IMG/VR virus record: IMGVR_UViG_3300037247_000219
Coordinates: 1-33,416 of that record
From: a virus
Reading direction: 5' to 3' (one strand)
DNA length: 33,416 nucleotides
Positions 1 through 6,168 of the stretch are shown here, piece by piece. The position numbers were made by a program, and so were the translations under genes. How positions within the stretch are numbered: position 1 is the first letter of the stretch; each line of letters opens with the position of its first letter. The notes under the pieces were generated by a model, which searched no databases, was not told the DNA's origin, and saw nothing but the letters and a program-made list of their open reading frames with translations.

Positions 1-38
1 ACCGCGCGTTTTTTTACGCGGGTTACGATAACGGGGTA

Positions 39-66
39 TTGACGAAATAGAATATTATGTTAGAAT
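39..66 (+). promoter_or_regulatory. Sigma70-like promoter of the leftward small-gene operon
   Basis: TTGACG at 39-44 and TAGAAT at 61-66 are separated by 16 bp, close to the bacterial housekeeping consensus. Transcription would begin around 72-75, only a few bases before the ATG at 76. The first gene would then be nearly leaderless unless the start lies elsewhere. All genes up to the terminator at 5082 are co-oriented and tightly packed, so this promoter could serve that whole block. Inferred from motif match and position only. Confidence 0.5.
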
Positions 67-75
67 AGGTAACTT

Positions 76-273
76 ATGGAACTTACAGATGAAGATGTGA
101 TTTCTGAATTACAAGCAGGGAACAGATTGCTCAAGCAGGAACGTTATACTCTTCGAGAGGAGATTGACCTTCTCAAGAAGGCTTTAGTCGAATCTAATGC
201 ACATATAATGACTTTGAATAGCAAGTTGGTTGAGTCTCCTGTAACTTTCCCTGAGGTTCCCGTAGAGGCGTAA
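76..273 (+). CDS. Small coiled-coil protein, function unknown
   Basis: A 65-residue acidic protein. Residues about 10-58 carry leucines and other hydrophobics at heptad-like spacing among charged residues (QAGNRLLKQERYTLREE and on), which suggests a single coiled-coil helix. The C-terminal tail is Pro/Val-rich (PVTFPEVPVEA). It is the first gene after the promoter at 39-66, and the next gene starts 3 bases downstream. No family is recognised. Small coiled-coil proteins in phage early regions often act as host-takeover or regulatory factors, but nothing here shows that role. Confidence 0.55.
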   Translation: MELTDEDVISELQAGNRLLKQERYTLREEIDLLKKALVESNAHIMTLNSKLVESPVTFPEVPVEA

Positions 274-276
274 AGT

Positions 277-528
277 ATGAGTAAAAGGCATAAACCTCAT
301 TATGTACCTCATAAAGATAGGGAATGGGTTGTGTGCAGGCATCCCGAAAAGAATTGTACAGCTATGGGATACGCAGGTTTCTGTGGCTGGAATACGGCAC
401 TTGATAAATGCGAATATGGTTGGGCATTATCCCCAGAAGATATACAAAGGGGCGTGAACAGTATTTTGTCTGGCTTTGGTATAACGAAACCTTTGCCCAC
501 AGATTTAGCCCCTAAGGACGAAGTATGA
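277..528 (+). CDS. Small cysteine-containing protein, unknown
   Basis: An 83-residue protein starting 3 bases after the preceding stop. Its four cysteines (in VVCRHPEKNC, GFCGW and DKCEYGW) are all in the N-terminal half, with nearby histidines (HKPHYVPHKD). That arrangement could bind zinc or form a small structural knuckle, but the spacing matches no ribbon family I can name. The last codons overlap the next gene by ATGA (525-528), implying translational coupling. Function unknown. Confidence 0.6.
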   Translation: MSKRHKPHYVPHKDREWVVCRHPEKNCTAMGYAGFCGWNTALDKCEYGWALSPEDIQRGVNSILSGFGITKPLPTDLAPKDEV

Positions 529-746
529 GTATTATTAAATTAGACGGCGAGGCACATCCTATTTCTGAGAAGGTAGGTGATTACATTGATTTGTTAGTTG
601 AGGACAAGCGTAGTCAGAAAGTAAAACTTAACAGCATTGCGGAAATGGCTAAATCTTGGTTGGAATCTGATTGCAATACCGTGGATAAAGCAAAGGAAAA
701 AGTTGCTTTTAGTTTTATTTTGGATTTGACTAAAGACAAAGTATGA
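525..746 (+). CDS. Small hypothetical protein
   Basis: A 73-residue, mostly helical-looking protein that starts inside the ATGA overlap with the upstream gene and ends in another ATGA overlap (743-746) with the downstream gene. The N-terminus (MSIIKLDGEAHPISEKVGDYIDLL) resembles short phage proteins of unknown role with an LDG-x-x-HPIS start, but I cannot name a family. Coupled translation with both neighbours argues that it is real. Confidence 0.6.
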   Translation: MSIIKLDGEAHPISEKVGDYIDLLVEDKRSQKVKLNSIAEMAKSWLESDCNTVDKAKEKVAFSFILDLTKDKV

Positions 747-880
747 GTAAGAAAAAGAGATGTGAAGTGTGCGGCAAAAAGTGGTCTCCAAGGCATTTTT
801 GGTATTGTGGGGATAAGACATTGAGAGCCAAATTAATACACTTTTGGAGATGGTTAAGTATAAGGCAGTTATTTGAATGA
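743..880 (+). CDS. 45-residue zinc-knuckle-like basic protein
   Basis: A short ORF (ATG 743, TGA 878-880) coupled by ATGA overlaps to the genes on both sides. The protein begins MSKKKRCEVCGKKWSPRHFW and continues with YCG, giving CxxC followed by a histidine and a further cysteine. This suggests a single zinc-binding knuckle on a very basic peptide. The rest is Trp/Arg/Leu-rich (FWRWLSIRQLF). It could bind nucleic acid, but this is inferred from composition only. Confidence 0.5.
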   Translation: MSKKKRCEVCGKKWSPRHFWYCGDKTLRAKLIHFWRWLSIRQLFE

Positions 881-1053
881 CAAAATCTAAAGTAACTATG
901 ATATGTAGAGAAATCTGGCGAGCCACGGTTGTAGTAGAACATCCTATTGGTAAAGGGCAAGAAGCAATAAAGGATGAGGCTTGGGAACAATTTGATGATA
1001 AAAAATCACTCGATTTAGAGCAAGAGAATTATACAAAGATAGAAGAAGTTTAG
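877..1053 (+). CDS. 58-residue hypothetical protein
   Basis: ATG 877 lies within the ATGA overlap with the previous stop, and the frame stays open to TAG at 1051-1053. The protein has a short mixed N-terminus (MTKSKVTMICREIWRATVVV) followed by an acidic Glu/Asp/Lys-rich tail. No family is recognised. Support comes from overlap coupling and its place in a run of small co-oriented genes. Confidence 0.45.
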   Translation: MTKSKVTMICREIWRATVVVEHPIGKGQEAIKDEAWEQFDDKKSLDLEQENYTKIEEV

Positions 1054-1067
1054 CCACAGGAGAATAA

Positions 1068-1262
1068 ATGAGCATTGAGTTGTGCATACAGCAGTTGAAT
1101 GAAGAAATTAAGACAAGGGACAAACTTATTGTTGCGGTTCAATCTTTGATGTTAAATGAGCTTGGCTATTGTATGGCGGTAGGATGCAATGAAGAAAATC
1201 CTTGTCGTGATTGTTTTGACCGCAGGCACATACTTGATTTGATAGAGAATCCAGGAGACTAA
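1068..1262 (+). CDS. Small Cys-rich coiled-coil protein, unknown
   Basis: A 64-residue protein with a strong SD directly upstream (GGAG within 1059-1070). The N-terminal half is helical (LCIQQLNEEIKTRDKLIVAV). The C-terminal half has clustered cysteines (YCMAVGCNEENPCRDCFDRRH) that could bind a metal. The next gene begins right after its stop. Function unknown. Confidence 0.6.
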   Translation: MSIELCIQQLNEEIKTRDKLIVAVQSLMLNELGYCMAVGCNEENPCRDCFDRRHILDLIENPGD

Positions 1263-1520
1263 ATGATTGAAGCCCTCATAAAAGCCGAGAAAGAATGTAC
1301 TGATCGCCTTGACGTTAATCCCGACAAGGTTCTTCGTCCGATAGGTACTACTTTCAGGGAATGGATTGGTAGTCCTTATTCGACCGACCCGCCCGGCTGG
1401 ATATATTGGAAAATAATAGGGTATGTTCAGACGTTCAAGTATCGTATGGGGAACAAGCTTTTTTATGAGAGGATGGAAGAGATTGAAGGAATTGAAAAAG
1501 ATGAATGGTCAGGAGAATAA
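1263..1520 (+). CDS. 85-residue hypothetical protein
   Basis: It starts at the base after the preceding stop, with the SD GGAGAC just before the stop codon. The protein is Trp/Tyr-rich in the middle (GSPYSTDPPGWIYWKIIGY) with charged helical ends, and has no recognisable motif. Its own end is part of the repeated GGAGAATAAATG joint, which serves as SD, stop and next start. Confidence 0.6.
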   Translation: MIEALIKAEKECTDRLDVNPDKVLRPIGTTFREWIGSPYSTDPPGWIYWKIIGYVQTFKYRMGNKLFYERMEEIEGIEKDEWSGE

Positions 1521-1595
1521 ATGCGTTCATTCTTAAAAGACATAATCATACTTCTGCGGAAGTTATGGCAGGATAGGCAATGGGAGAATAAATGA
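1521..1595 (+). CDS. 24-residue putative membrane micropeptide
   Basis: The ORF runs from ATG 1521 to TGA 1593-1595, between two copies of the GGAGAATAAATG joint. The peptide starts MRSFLKDIIILLRKLWQ, a short amphipathic or membrane-seeking helix with basic flanks, and ends QWENK. A perfect SD precedes it, and its stop overlaps the next start by ATGA, so translation is plausible. It may equally be only a coupling device for the next gene. Confidence 0.35.
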   Translation: MRSFLKDIIILLRKLWQDRQWENK

Positions 1596-1810
1596 ACGAT
1601 AACTCAACATTTATAAATACCGAATGTGCTATACCGGAAAAGGTTGATTTGGAAAAACTTACTGAAATAAATATGGGTTTCCGAGGAGATATTATTTCTT
1701 CATTCACGGGTATTCCATTAAAGATTGACGAAATACTTGAGGGCAATCAGTATTACATTGCCGTTTCAAGAGAGCTTTATAAACAAATAGAAAATAGGGC
1801 AGTAACATAA
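1592..1810 (+). CDS. 72-residue hypothetical protein
   Basis: It starts in an ATGA overlap and is preceded by GGAG (1583-1586). It ends exactly one base before the ATG of the methyltransferase gene at 1811. The acidic protein contains the segment FTGIPLKIDEILEGNQYYIAV. Phage proteins of unknown function with a similar ending occur near terminase genes, but no family can be assigned here. Confidence 0.55.
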   Translation: MNDNSTFINTECAIPEKVDLEKLTEINMGFRGDIISSFTGIPLKIDEILEGNQYYIAVSRELYKQIENRAVT

Positions 1811-2980
1811 ATGGGCAAGAAGAAATCAGATATTGTAATTGACTGTGCTTACGATAAACTTGTGCCGGTTAGTGAATTAAAACCGAATCAGGAGAATCCC
1901 AATACTCATACAGAAGAACAAATCAAATTGACGGCGGCTATAATCAAGGCTACTAAGTGGCGATATGCAATAACTGTCAGCAACCAAAGTGGAATGATTG
2001 TTGATGGACATTGCAGATATGAGGCGGGCTTACTGATAGGTGATATTAAAGTGCCAGTGGATTATCAGGATTTCGATTCCTACGAGGATGAAAAAGCGGA
2101 GATGATTCGCAAAAACAAATTGGAGGAGTTATCAGAATTTAGCGGGTTGAAGTTGGCCGATATTCTTGTGGATTTAGACCAAGCAAATTACGATTTAAGC
2201 TTGACGGCATTAACGCAGGAAGAAATTGAGGATATTGTAATAGGGCCATTAGAGGGGAATCCTGAAGATGATATTGTGCCGGAGCCACCGAAGAAAGCAA
2301 AGACCAAAACAGGCGATTTAATCATTCTGGGTAGTCATAGGCTATTATGTGGGGATTGTACTGTTTCGGCCAACGTGGAGCGTCTGATGGGGCAAGAAAA
2401 GGTTGATATGGTTTTTACTGACCCGCCCTATGGGATTGATTATGAAGATATAAAACATCATCATAGAAAAATAAATGGTGATAAGAAATCTGAAACAAGT
2501 TATCTACTTGCAGCAATACCAAATCAATGTCCACGATATATATGTTGCAATTGGATGAGTTATTCACATTTCTATAACTTTGTTCCAGATATGAAAGCCT
2601 TAATCGTTTGGGATAAGATTGTACGTATTCAGAATCTTGATAAATTTTATAAGCAACATGAGTTTATTATTTATGAAGGGCCTTTTGGTGGTGAACAAAC
2701 TCTGGATGGTGATGTTTGGCAAATTAAGCGTGAAACAATGAAAGAACATCCGACAGCAAAACCTGTTGAATTGATTGTGCGAGCTATAATATATTCGAGC
2801 CAAGTAAAAGATATTGTGTATGACGGTTTTCTCGGTTCGGGCTCAACTCTTATCGCCTGCGAAAAACTCAATCGTAGATGTTTTGGAATGGAAATAGACC
2901 CTATCTATTGCGATGTCATTATAGAGCGATGGGAAAAATTCACAGGAAAGAAAGTTAAGAGGTCAAAGAAGGTGGCATAA
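1811..2980 (+). CDS. ParB-like domain fused to DNA (N4/N6) methyltransferase
   Basis: A 389-residue protein with two domains. Residues about 14-150 are a ParB/Srx-like nuclease-fold domain (VPVSELKPNQENPNTHTEEQ, then DGHCRYEAG at 65-73). Residues about 165-389 are an amino-methyltransferase: catalytic DPPY at 204-207 (TDPPYGIDY) and SAM-binding FLGSGST at about 340-346 followed by CFGMEIDP. This DPPY-before-FxGxG order is the beta-class arrangement. The enzyme should transfer methyl from SAM to adenine N6 or cytosine N4 in DNA. ParB-methylase fusions are common in phages, where they protect or mark phage DNA. No restriction gene is adjacent, so it is an orphan methylase. The gene abuts its neighbours on both sides, just before the terminase small subunit. 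Confidence 0.92.
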   Translation: MGKKKSDIVIDCAYDKLVPVSELKPNQENPNTHTEEQIKLTAAIIKATKWRYAITVSNQSGMIVDGHCRYEAGLLIGDIKVPVDYQDFDSYEDEKAEMIRKNKLEELSEFSGLKLADILVDLDQANYDLSLTALTQEEIEDIVIGPLEGNPEDDIVPEPPKKAKTKTGDLIILGSHRLLCGDCTVSANVERLMGQEKVDMVFTDPPYGIDYEDIKHHHRKINGDKKSETSYLLAAIPNQCPRYICCNWMSYSHFYNFVPDMKALIVWDKIVRIQNLDKFYKQHEFIIYEGPFGGEQTLDGDVWQIKRETMKEHPTAKPVELIVRAIIYSSQVKDIVYDGFLGSGSTLIACEKLNRRCFGMEIDPIYCDVIIERWEKFTGKKVKRSKKVA

Positions 2981-3475
2981 ATGGGAAAACGTGGACCAAA
3001 AAAGATACCGACTAACATCTTGAAATTGCGGGGAAGTCAGCGGGCTAATGACAGGCCGAAGAACGAGCCGAAGCCGAAACAGGGTATGCCTGAGCCGCCG
3101 AAATTTTTACAAGGTAATGCGCTGGAAGAATGGTATCGTAAGGCTCAATTACTTTATGAGCAAGGTACATTAACTCTAATTGACGATATGGCTCTGGGGG
3201 CTTATTGTCTGGCTTATGGGTTAATGTGTGAGGCATTGGAATTGTGCCGGAACACAAAGACGGGAAAGATGAATCTCATTGCTAAAACAGTTAATGGCAA
3301 TTATGTACAATATCCAGCGTTGGGGATATATAGAACTGCCCTGAAGGATATGATTAGATTTGCGGCAGACCTCGGAATGACACCTTCGGGCAGGACGGGA
3401 ATAAATGTAGCGGTAGTATCAAATAAAAAACAGACCCAGGCAGAAAAATGGTTGGCAAAACAATCAGAAGCATAG
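2981..3475 (+). CDS. terS: Phage terminase small subunit, P27 family
   Basis: A 164-residue protein that begins immediately after the methyltransferase stop. The family signature is visible: a basic start (MGKRGPKKIPTNILKLRGS), a Pro-rich linker (PKNEPKPKQGMPEPPKFL), helices containing NALEEWY, and the near-C-terminal GMTPSGRTGI, matching the GMTPSSRSR-type ending of P27 small terminases. It recognises phage DNA and delivers it to the large subunit for packaging. The large subunit normally follows directly, but here it lies 2.7 kb downstream, past a block of cargo genes and a terminator. Confidence 0.9.
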   Translation: MGKRGPKKIPTNILKLRGSQRANDRPKNEPKPKQGMPEPPKFLQGNALEEWYRKAQLLYEQGTLTLIDDMALGAYCLAYGLMCEALELCRNTKTGKMNLIAKTVNGNYVQYPALGIYRTALKDMIRFAADLGMTPSGRTGINVAVVSNKKQTQAEKWLAKQSEA

Positions 3476-3487
3476 TAGAATATAGAT

Positions 3488-3799
3488 ATGATAAATAATA
3501 TAAGACAAAAAAATCAATGTTTGAATATTTGCTATGAATGTATCGAAGAATGCGAATTCAATATAGATGAGCAATTTGTTGATACGGAATTGGGCGGGAC
3601 GTGGATTAGGATAGGCAATGAATGGGGTTTATATAAAGATGGGATTTGTATGGGGATAGTCACAATAGAGGAGGGCAATTCTCGTATCCGAAAACTCAAA
3701 ATCAGGGCTTCACTTCAAACTCTAAAGAATGAAATAAAAAAAGCGTTCTTGAATGATATGCAGAAAATCAAGGATTTTTTCAAAAGATGGATAATCTGA
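3488..3799 (+). CDS. 103-residue hypothetical protein
   Basis: A charged protein with cysteines near the N-terminus (QCLNICYECIEECEF) and a basic C-terminus ending KDFFKRWII. It begins 12 bases after terS. Its last codons overlap the first copy of the RRDFLK leader sequence, read in another frame (3787). No family is recognised; it is a small cargo gene in the terS-terL gap. Confidence 0.5.
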   Translation: MINNIRQKNQCLNICYECIEECEFNIDEQFVDTELGGTWIRIGNEWGLYKDGICMGIVTIEEGNSRIRKLKIRASLQTLKNEIKKAFLNDMQKIKDFFKRWII

Positions 3800-3840
3800 A
3801 ACGTAGAGACTTTTTGAAGGGAGTAAACTATGGCAAGTGA
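3787..3840 (+). other. Orphan Tat-like leader peptide ORF (copy 1 of the RRDFLK leader)
   Basis: A 17-codon ORF reading MDNLKRRDFLKGVNYGK then stop. Its first 11 codons nearly match, at DNA level, the starts of the genes at 4057 and 4562. Here the hydrophobic part of the leader is absent, and the sequence runs into an SD (AAGGGAG) serving the next gene at 3830, which overlaps it. It may be a leftover from leader duplication, or a short leader coupling translation to the next gene. Confidence 0.4.
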
Positions 3841-4054
3841 ATGTCCGCGTTGTCACAAAATATGGAATGACCCAGTAGCTAAGGAAAAGTCAACGAAGTT
3901 GATAGAAGAGACTGGAGGATTAGTTTCTGAATTTGCGAATCCCGGTGGTAGGGAACTGATATTTTCTTTTGGTTCTATTCAAATAAGCGACCAATGTTAC
4001 TGGTGTGATTACGAAACTATTAAAAAAGAAGTTGAAAGATTACAGATGGCTTGA
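3830..4054 (+). CDS. Small zinc-ribbon-like protein
   Basis: A 74-residue protein with a CPRC pair near the N-terminus (residues 5-8) and a CYWC pair near residues 56-59. Two CxxC knuckles about 50 residues apart are typical of zinc ribbons. A good SD (AAGGGAG) lies 8 bases before the ATG, inside the orphan leader ORF. Function unknown; a nucleic-acid or protein adaptor role is inferred only from the knuckles. Confidence 0.6.
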   Translation: MASECPRCHKIWNDPVAKEKSTKLIEETGGLVSEFANPGGRELIFSFGSIQISDQCYWCDYETIKKEVERLQMA

Positions 4055-4056
4055 TT

Positions 4057-4569
4057 ATGAATAATCTAAAACGTAGAGACTTCTTGAAGTTGATAGGAAT
4101 AACTATTACAGCACCGATGGCAATGGTGAAGGTCGAGCCTAAAGCAATTGCAGATAGCGCACTCAAAATAACATCTGAGGAAGAATTTGAGCGGATAGCA
4201 AAAAGAAGCCATTATCATTATCAAGAAACTTGCCGAATCGAACGAACTTGTATTAGGAACAAGATATTTGCAGTATCGAAAAATGAAAAAATATATCTCG
4301 ATTATTATAAGATTAAACAGACAACTCAAAAACCACTAATAAAAATTATTGGCTGGGAGAACAACTTAAAATATGTTTATATACCTTTGGTCGAAATAAA
4401 ATATTCCTACATACCTTTACCTCGACACTATGCGGATTTTGAAAGTGAACAGCCTCTTGAAAGAGGTGATTTGATTATAATTAAAAGTTGGGACGGGCAG
4501 CAAGATAAAGAGTATATTATTGTTGAGGTTCAGCCTATATTTGAAACTTTTGAGATGCAAGATGAATAA
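4057..4569 (+). CDS. Putative Tat-exported protein, unknown function
   Basis: The start is taken at ATG 4057 rather than the upstream TTG, because the leader then reads MNNLKRRDFLKLIGITITAP. This is a textbook twin-arginine (R-R-x-F-L-K) signal with a hydrophobic stretch, followed by an Ala-containing possible cleavage region (VEPKAIADSA). The protein would be 170 residues; the mature part is charged and unlike anything I recognise. Only the leader is shared with the gene at 4562. By family knowledge such leaders direct folded proteins through the Tat translocase, so this phage product may act outside the cytoplasm, for example in superinfection exclusion, but no sequence feature proves that. 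There is no strong SD; coupling to the stop at 4052-4054 is likely. Confidence 0.6.
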   Translation: MNNLKRRDFLKLIGITITAPMAMVKVEPKAIADSALKITSEEEFERIAKRSHYHYQETCRIERTCIRNKIFAVSKNEKIYLDYYKIKQTTQKPLIKIIGWENNLKYVYIPLVEIKYSYIPLPRHYADFESEQPLERGDLIIIKSWDGQQDKEYIIVEVQPIFETFEMQDE

Positions 4570-5005
4570 TCTAAAGCGTAGAGACTTTCTAAAGCTGGCG
4601 GGAATTGCGGCAATTGCTCCAACGGCTTTGCTAAAAGCAGAACCAAAGGCATTAACGCATCCAGTTGACATACTTTTAGATTTAGGTATGCCCGATGGAA
4701 AGTTAATGCGTGAGATGCGCGAATATTGTGATGAACCTGTTTATAAAGCAGAACCACTATCTAAGAAATTCGGCACGACTTCTATGAATCTTGATGGAGC
4801 AAGCGAATTGGAAGTTGATAGCAATATTGTAGGGAATGATGCAACTTGCGTTATTTCCTCTAATGAAAAAGAAGAAATAATTGAACTATGGGATTTTTCC
4901 AATCGAGAATGGACAATCCATTATGACCCGTTGAGTATAAATTTTGTGAAATTTTTAGATAAAAATCATTATATGACAATTTCGAGAAACACAACAAAAG
5001 GATGA
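4562..5005 (+). CDS. Second putative Tat-exported protein, unknown function
   Basis: Taking ATG 4562 (overlapping the previous stop by 8 bases) gives a 147-residue protein starting MNNLKRRDFLKLAGIAAIAP, a stronger Tat signal than its neighbour, followed by TALLKAEPKALTHP. An upstream in-frame TTG (4520) would bury the motif and is rejected. The mature region (residues about 32-147) is acidic and contains a patch reading IIELWDFSNREWTIHYDP. It is unrelated in sequence to the mature part of the 4057 product, so leader and body have separate histories. Its stop overlaps another short ORF (5002-5043) that again begins with a KRKD variant of the motif. Confidence 0.6.
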   Translation: MNNLKRRDFLKLAGIAAIAPTALLKAEPKALTHPVDILLDLGMPDGKLMREMREYCDEPVYKAEPLSKKFGTTSMNLDGASELEVDSNIVGNDATCVISSNEKEEIIELWDFSNREWTIHYDPLSINFVKFLDKNHYMTISRNTTKG

Positions 5006-5043
5006 AACGTAAAGATTATATTGGGAGTACAATAAACAGATAA
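5002..5043 (+). other. Decayed fourth copy of the leader (13 codons)
   Basis: An ATGA overlap with the upstream stop opens a peptide reading MKRKDYIGSTINR then stop. Its DNA start (ATGAAACGTAAAGATTATAT) resembles the core of the RRDFLK leader. With no hydrophobic region it cannot be a working signal. It looks like a remnant of another leader copy, located just before the terminator. Confidence 0.25.
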
Positions 5044-5081
5044 TAAGCAAATAGTTCAAATAATTTGGCAGCAATTATACA

Positions 5082-5117
5082 GGCAGGTGAGTGCTCATCC
5101 ATTCACCGCCCGTTTTT
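5082..5117 (+). terminator. Intrinsic terminator ending the left operon
   Basis: GG-C (5082-5084), a bulged A and GGTGA (5086-5090) pair with TCACC-GCC (5103-5110). The loop is 12 bases, and CG plus six T follow at once. It sits in the 135-bp gap between the Tat-leader genes and the virion genes, so it separates the left transcript from the late structural genes. Confidence 0.65.
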
Positions 5118-5140
5118 TGTTGCGCATTGAAAGGAAAATT

Positions 5141-5638
5141 ATGGCAACGGGAACAGGATTGACGGGAAAGACGGGAACAAATATCTTTTTGGAATATTCG
5201 GGAGCGGTGGAGGTAGGAACACCCAAAATAGTTGTGAGCAGATTTTCTCCGATAAGCTGGATGTGGGGAACAGGGGCAAACCAGATTAACAGTCTCTTTC
5301 AAGATTCGCGGTCGATAGGCGTAGCTGGTGAAACAATAGATGTGACTGCGGGCCAAATAGATTGTTTTGGGAATGTATTATCAATGACGGCGCTTAAATT
5401 CCTTTATCTCAAAAATACTCACGCGACTTTATTCTTAGAGGTTTTCGGCAATACAAGCCTTGACTTATTGATAATAACCGGAACGACTGATGCTCTTGAG
5501 GTTCCCCCTGGTGGCGAATTTTATTGGAGTGCGCCCACGGCGACGGGAATAGATGTAACAACTAATCTAAAGCTATTTATTGCCAGCAAAACAGACGCGA
5601 CAATAACTTATGACATTATTATGGGCGGACTCGACTAA
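5141..5638 (+). CDS. Putative virion appendage/decoration protein, paralogue A
   Basis: The start is ATG 5141, with SD GAAAGGAAA just upstream; a start at 5087 would read through the terminator and is rejected. The 165-residue product is Gly/Thr/Ser-rich and beta-predicted, starting MATGTGLTGKTGTN and ending TYDIIMGGLD. It is clearly paralogous to the next gene (shared patches FSPISW, WGTGANQIN-like, NTSLDLLII, PPGGEFYWSAPTATGIDV). The composition resembles small phage head-decoration or fibre-tip beta-sandwich proteins. The role is inferred; the position before terL, rather than after the capsid gene, is unusual. Confidence 0.65.
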   Translation: MATGTGLTGKTGTNIFLEYSGAVEVGTPKIVVSRFSPISWMWGTGANQINSLFQDSRSIGVAGETIDVTAGQIDCFGNVLSMTALKFLYLKNTHATLFLEVFGNTSLDLLIITGTTDALEVPPGGEFYWSAPTATGIDVTTNLKLFIASKTDATITYDIIMGGLD

Positions 5639-5661
5639 ATCAAAATTGAAAGGAATATATT

Positions 5662-6168
5662 ATGGCAACAGGTACAGCGCTAACAGGAAAAACGGGAACG
5701 AATATATCTTTAGAATATACCGGATATACCGGATTAGTTACCTCTCCTAAACTTATACTATCCAGATTTTCTCCGATAAGCTGGACGTATGGGACGGGGG
5801 CAAACCAGATAAATGTTTTATTTCAAGACCAGAGGGGCACAGATGATACTGGGGAGACGTTGGACTTAAACTCCGGCGCAGTTCTGAAGGATTGCTTCGG
5901 CAATGCTTTGACGATGGAAAATTTGAAATTTCTATACGTCAAGAATACTCATGCTTCACTGGTACTTGAACTATTCGGCAACACTTCTCTTGATTTACTG
6001 ATAATATCCGGGCTAACTGATGCGATAGAAATACCACCGGGAGGAGAATTTTATTGGAGTGCGCCCACGGCGACGGGAATAGATGTATCAACTAATGTTA
6101 AACTATATATCGCATCAGTGTCAGCCGGGTCGATTACTTATGACATTATATTGGGTGGTCTCGATTAA
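5662..6168 (+). CDS. Putative virion appendage/decoration protein, paralogue B
   Basis: A 168-residue tandem paralogue of the 5141 product, with the same N- and C-terminal motifs (MATGTALTGKTGTN; TYDIILGGLD). SD GAAAGGAA precedes ATG 5662. Parts of the two genes are near-identical at DNA level (for example around 5508-5553 and 6045-6092), while the region around residues 65-80 differs and carries an insertion here (LNSGAVLKDCFGN). That pattern suggests duplication followed by divergence, perhaps for a hetero-oligomer or two sites on the capsid. Its stop overlaps the terL start (TAATG). Confidence 0.65.
   Translation: MATGTALTGKTGTNISLEYTGYTGLVTSPKLILSRFSPISWTYGTGANQINVLFQDQRGTDDTGETLDLNSGAVLKDCFGNALTMENLKFLYVKNTHASLVLELFGNTSLDLLIISGLTDAIEIPPGGEFYWSAPTATGIDVSTNVKLYIASVSAGSITYDIILGGLD

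Noticed and set aside
1-23. Terminator or cohesive-end (cos) site at the left edge
   Set aside because: CCGCG and CGCGG flank a T-rich loop, but the T-run is in the loop and the context to the left is missing; it could equally be the tail of a terminator cut by the window edge.
594-990. Minus-strand open frames of 60-110 codons
   Set aside because: They mirror coupled + strand genes, lack SDs and show the low-complexity Ser/Phe/Leu composition of antisense shadows. The same applies to minus-strand frames elsewhere in the window.
4520-4561. Upstream TTG start for the second Tat-leader protein
   Set aside because: It would put 14 residues before the RRDFLK signal and overlap the previous gene; ATG 4562 restores a proper signal.
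5087-5140. Earlier start for virion-like paralogue A
   Set aside because: The extra 18 codons cross the terminator, and the paralogue at 5662 starts at the equivalent MATGT.
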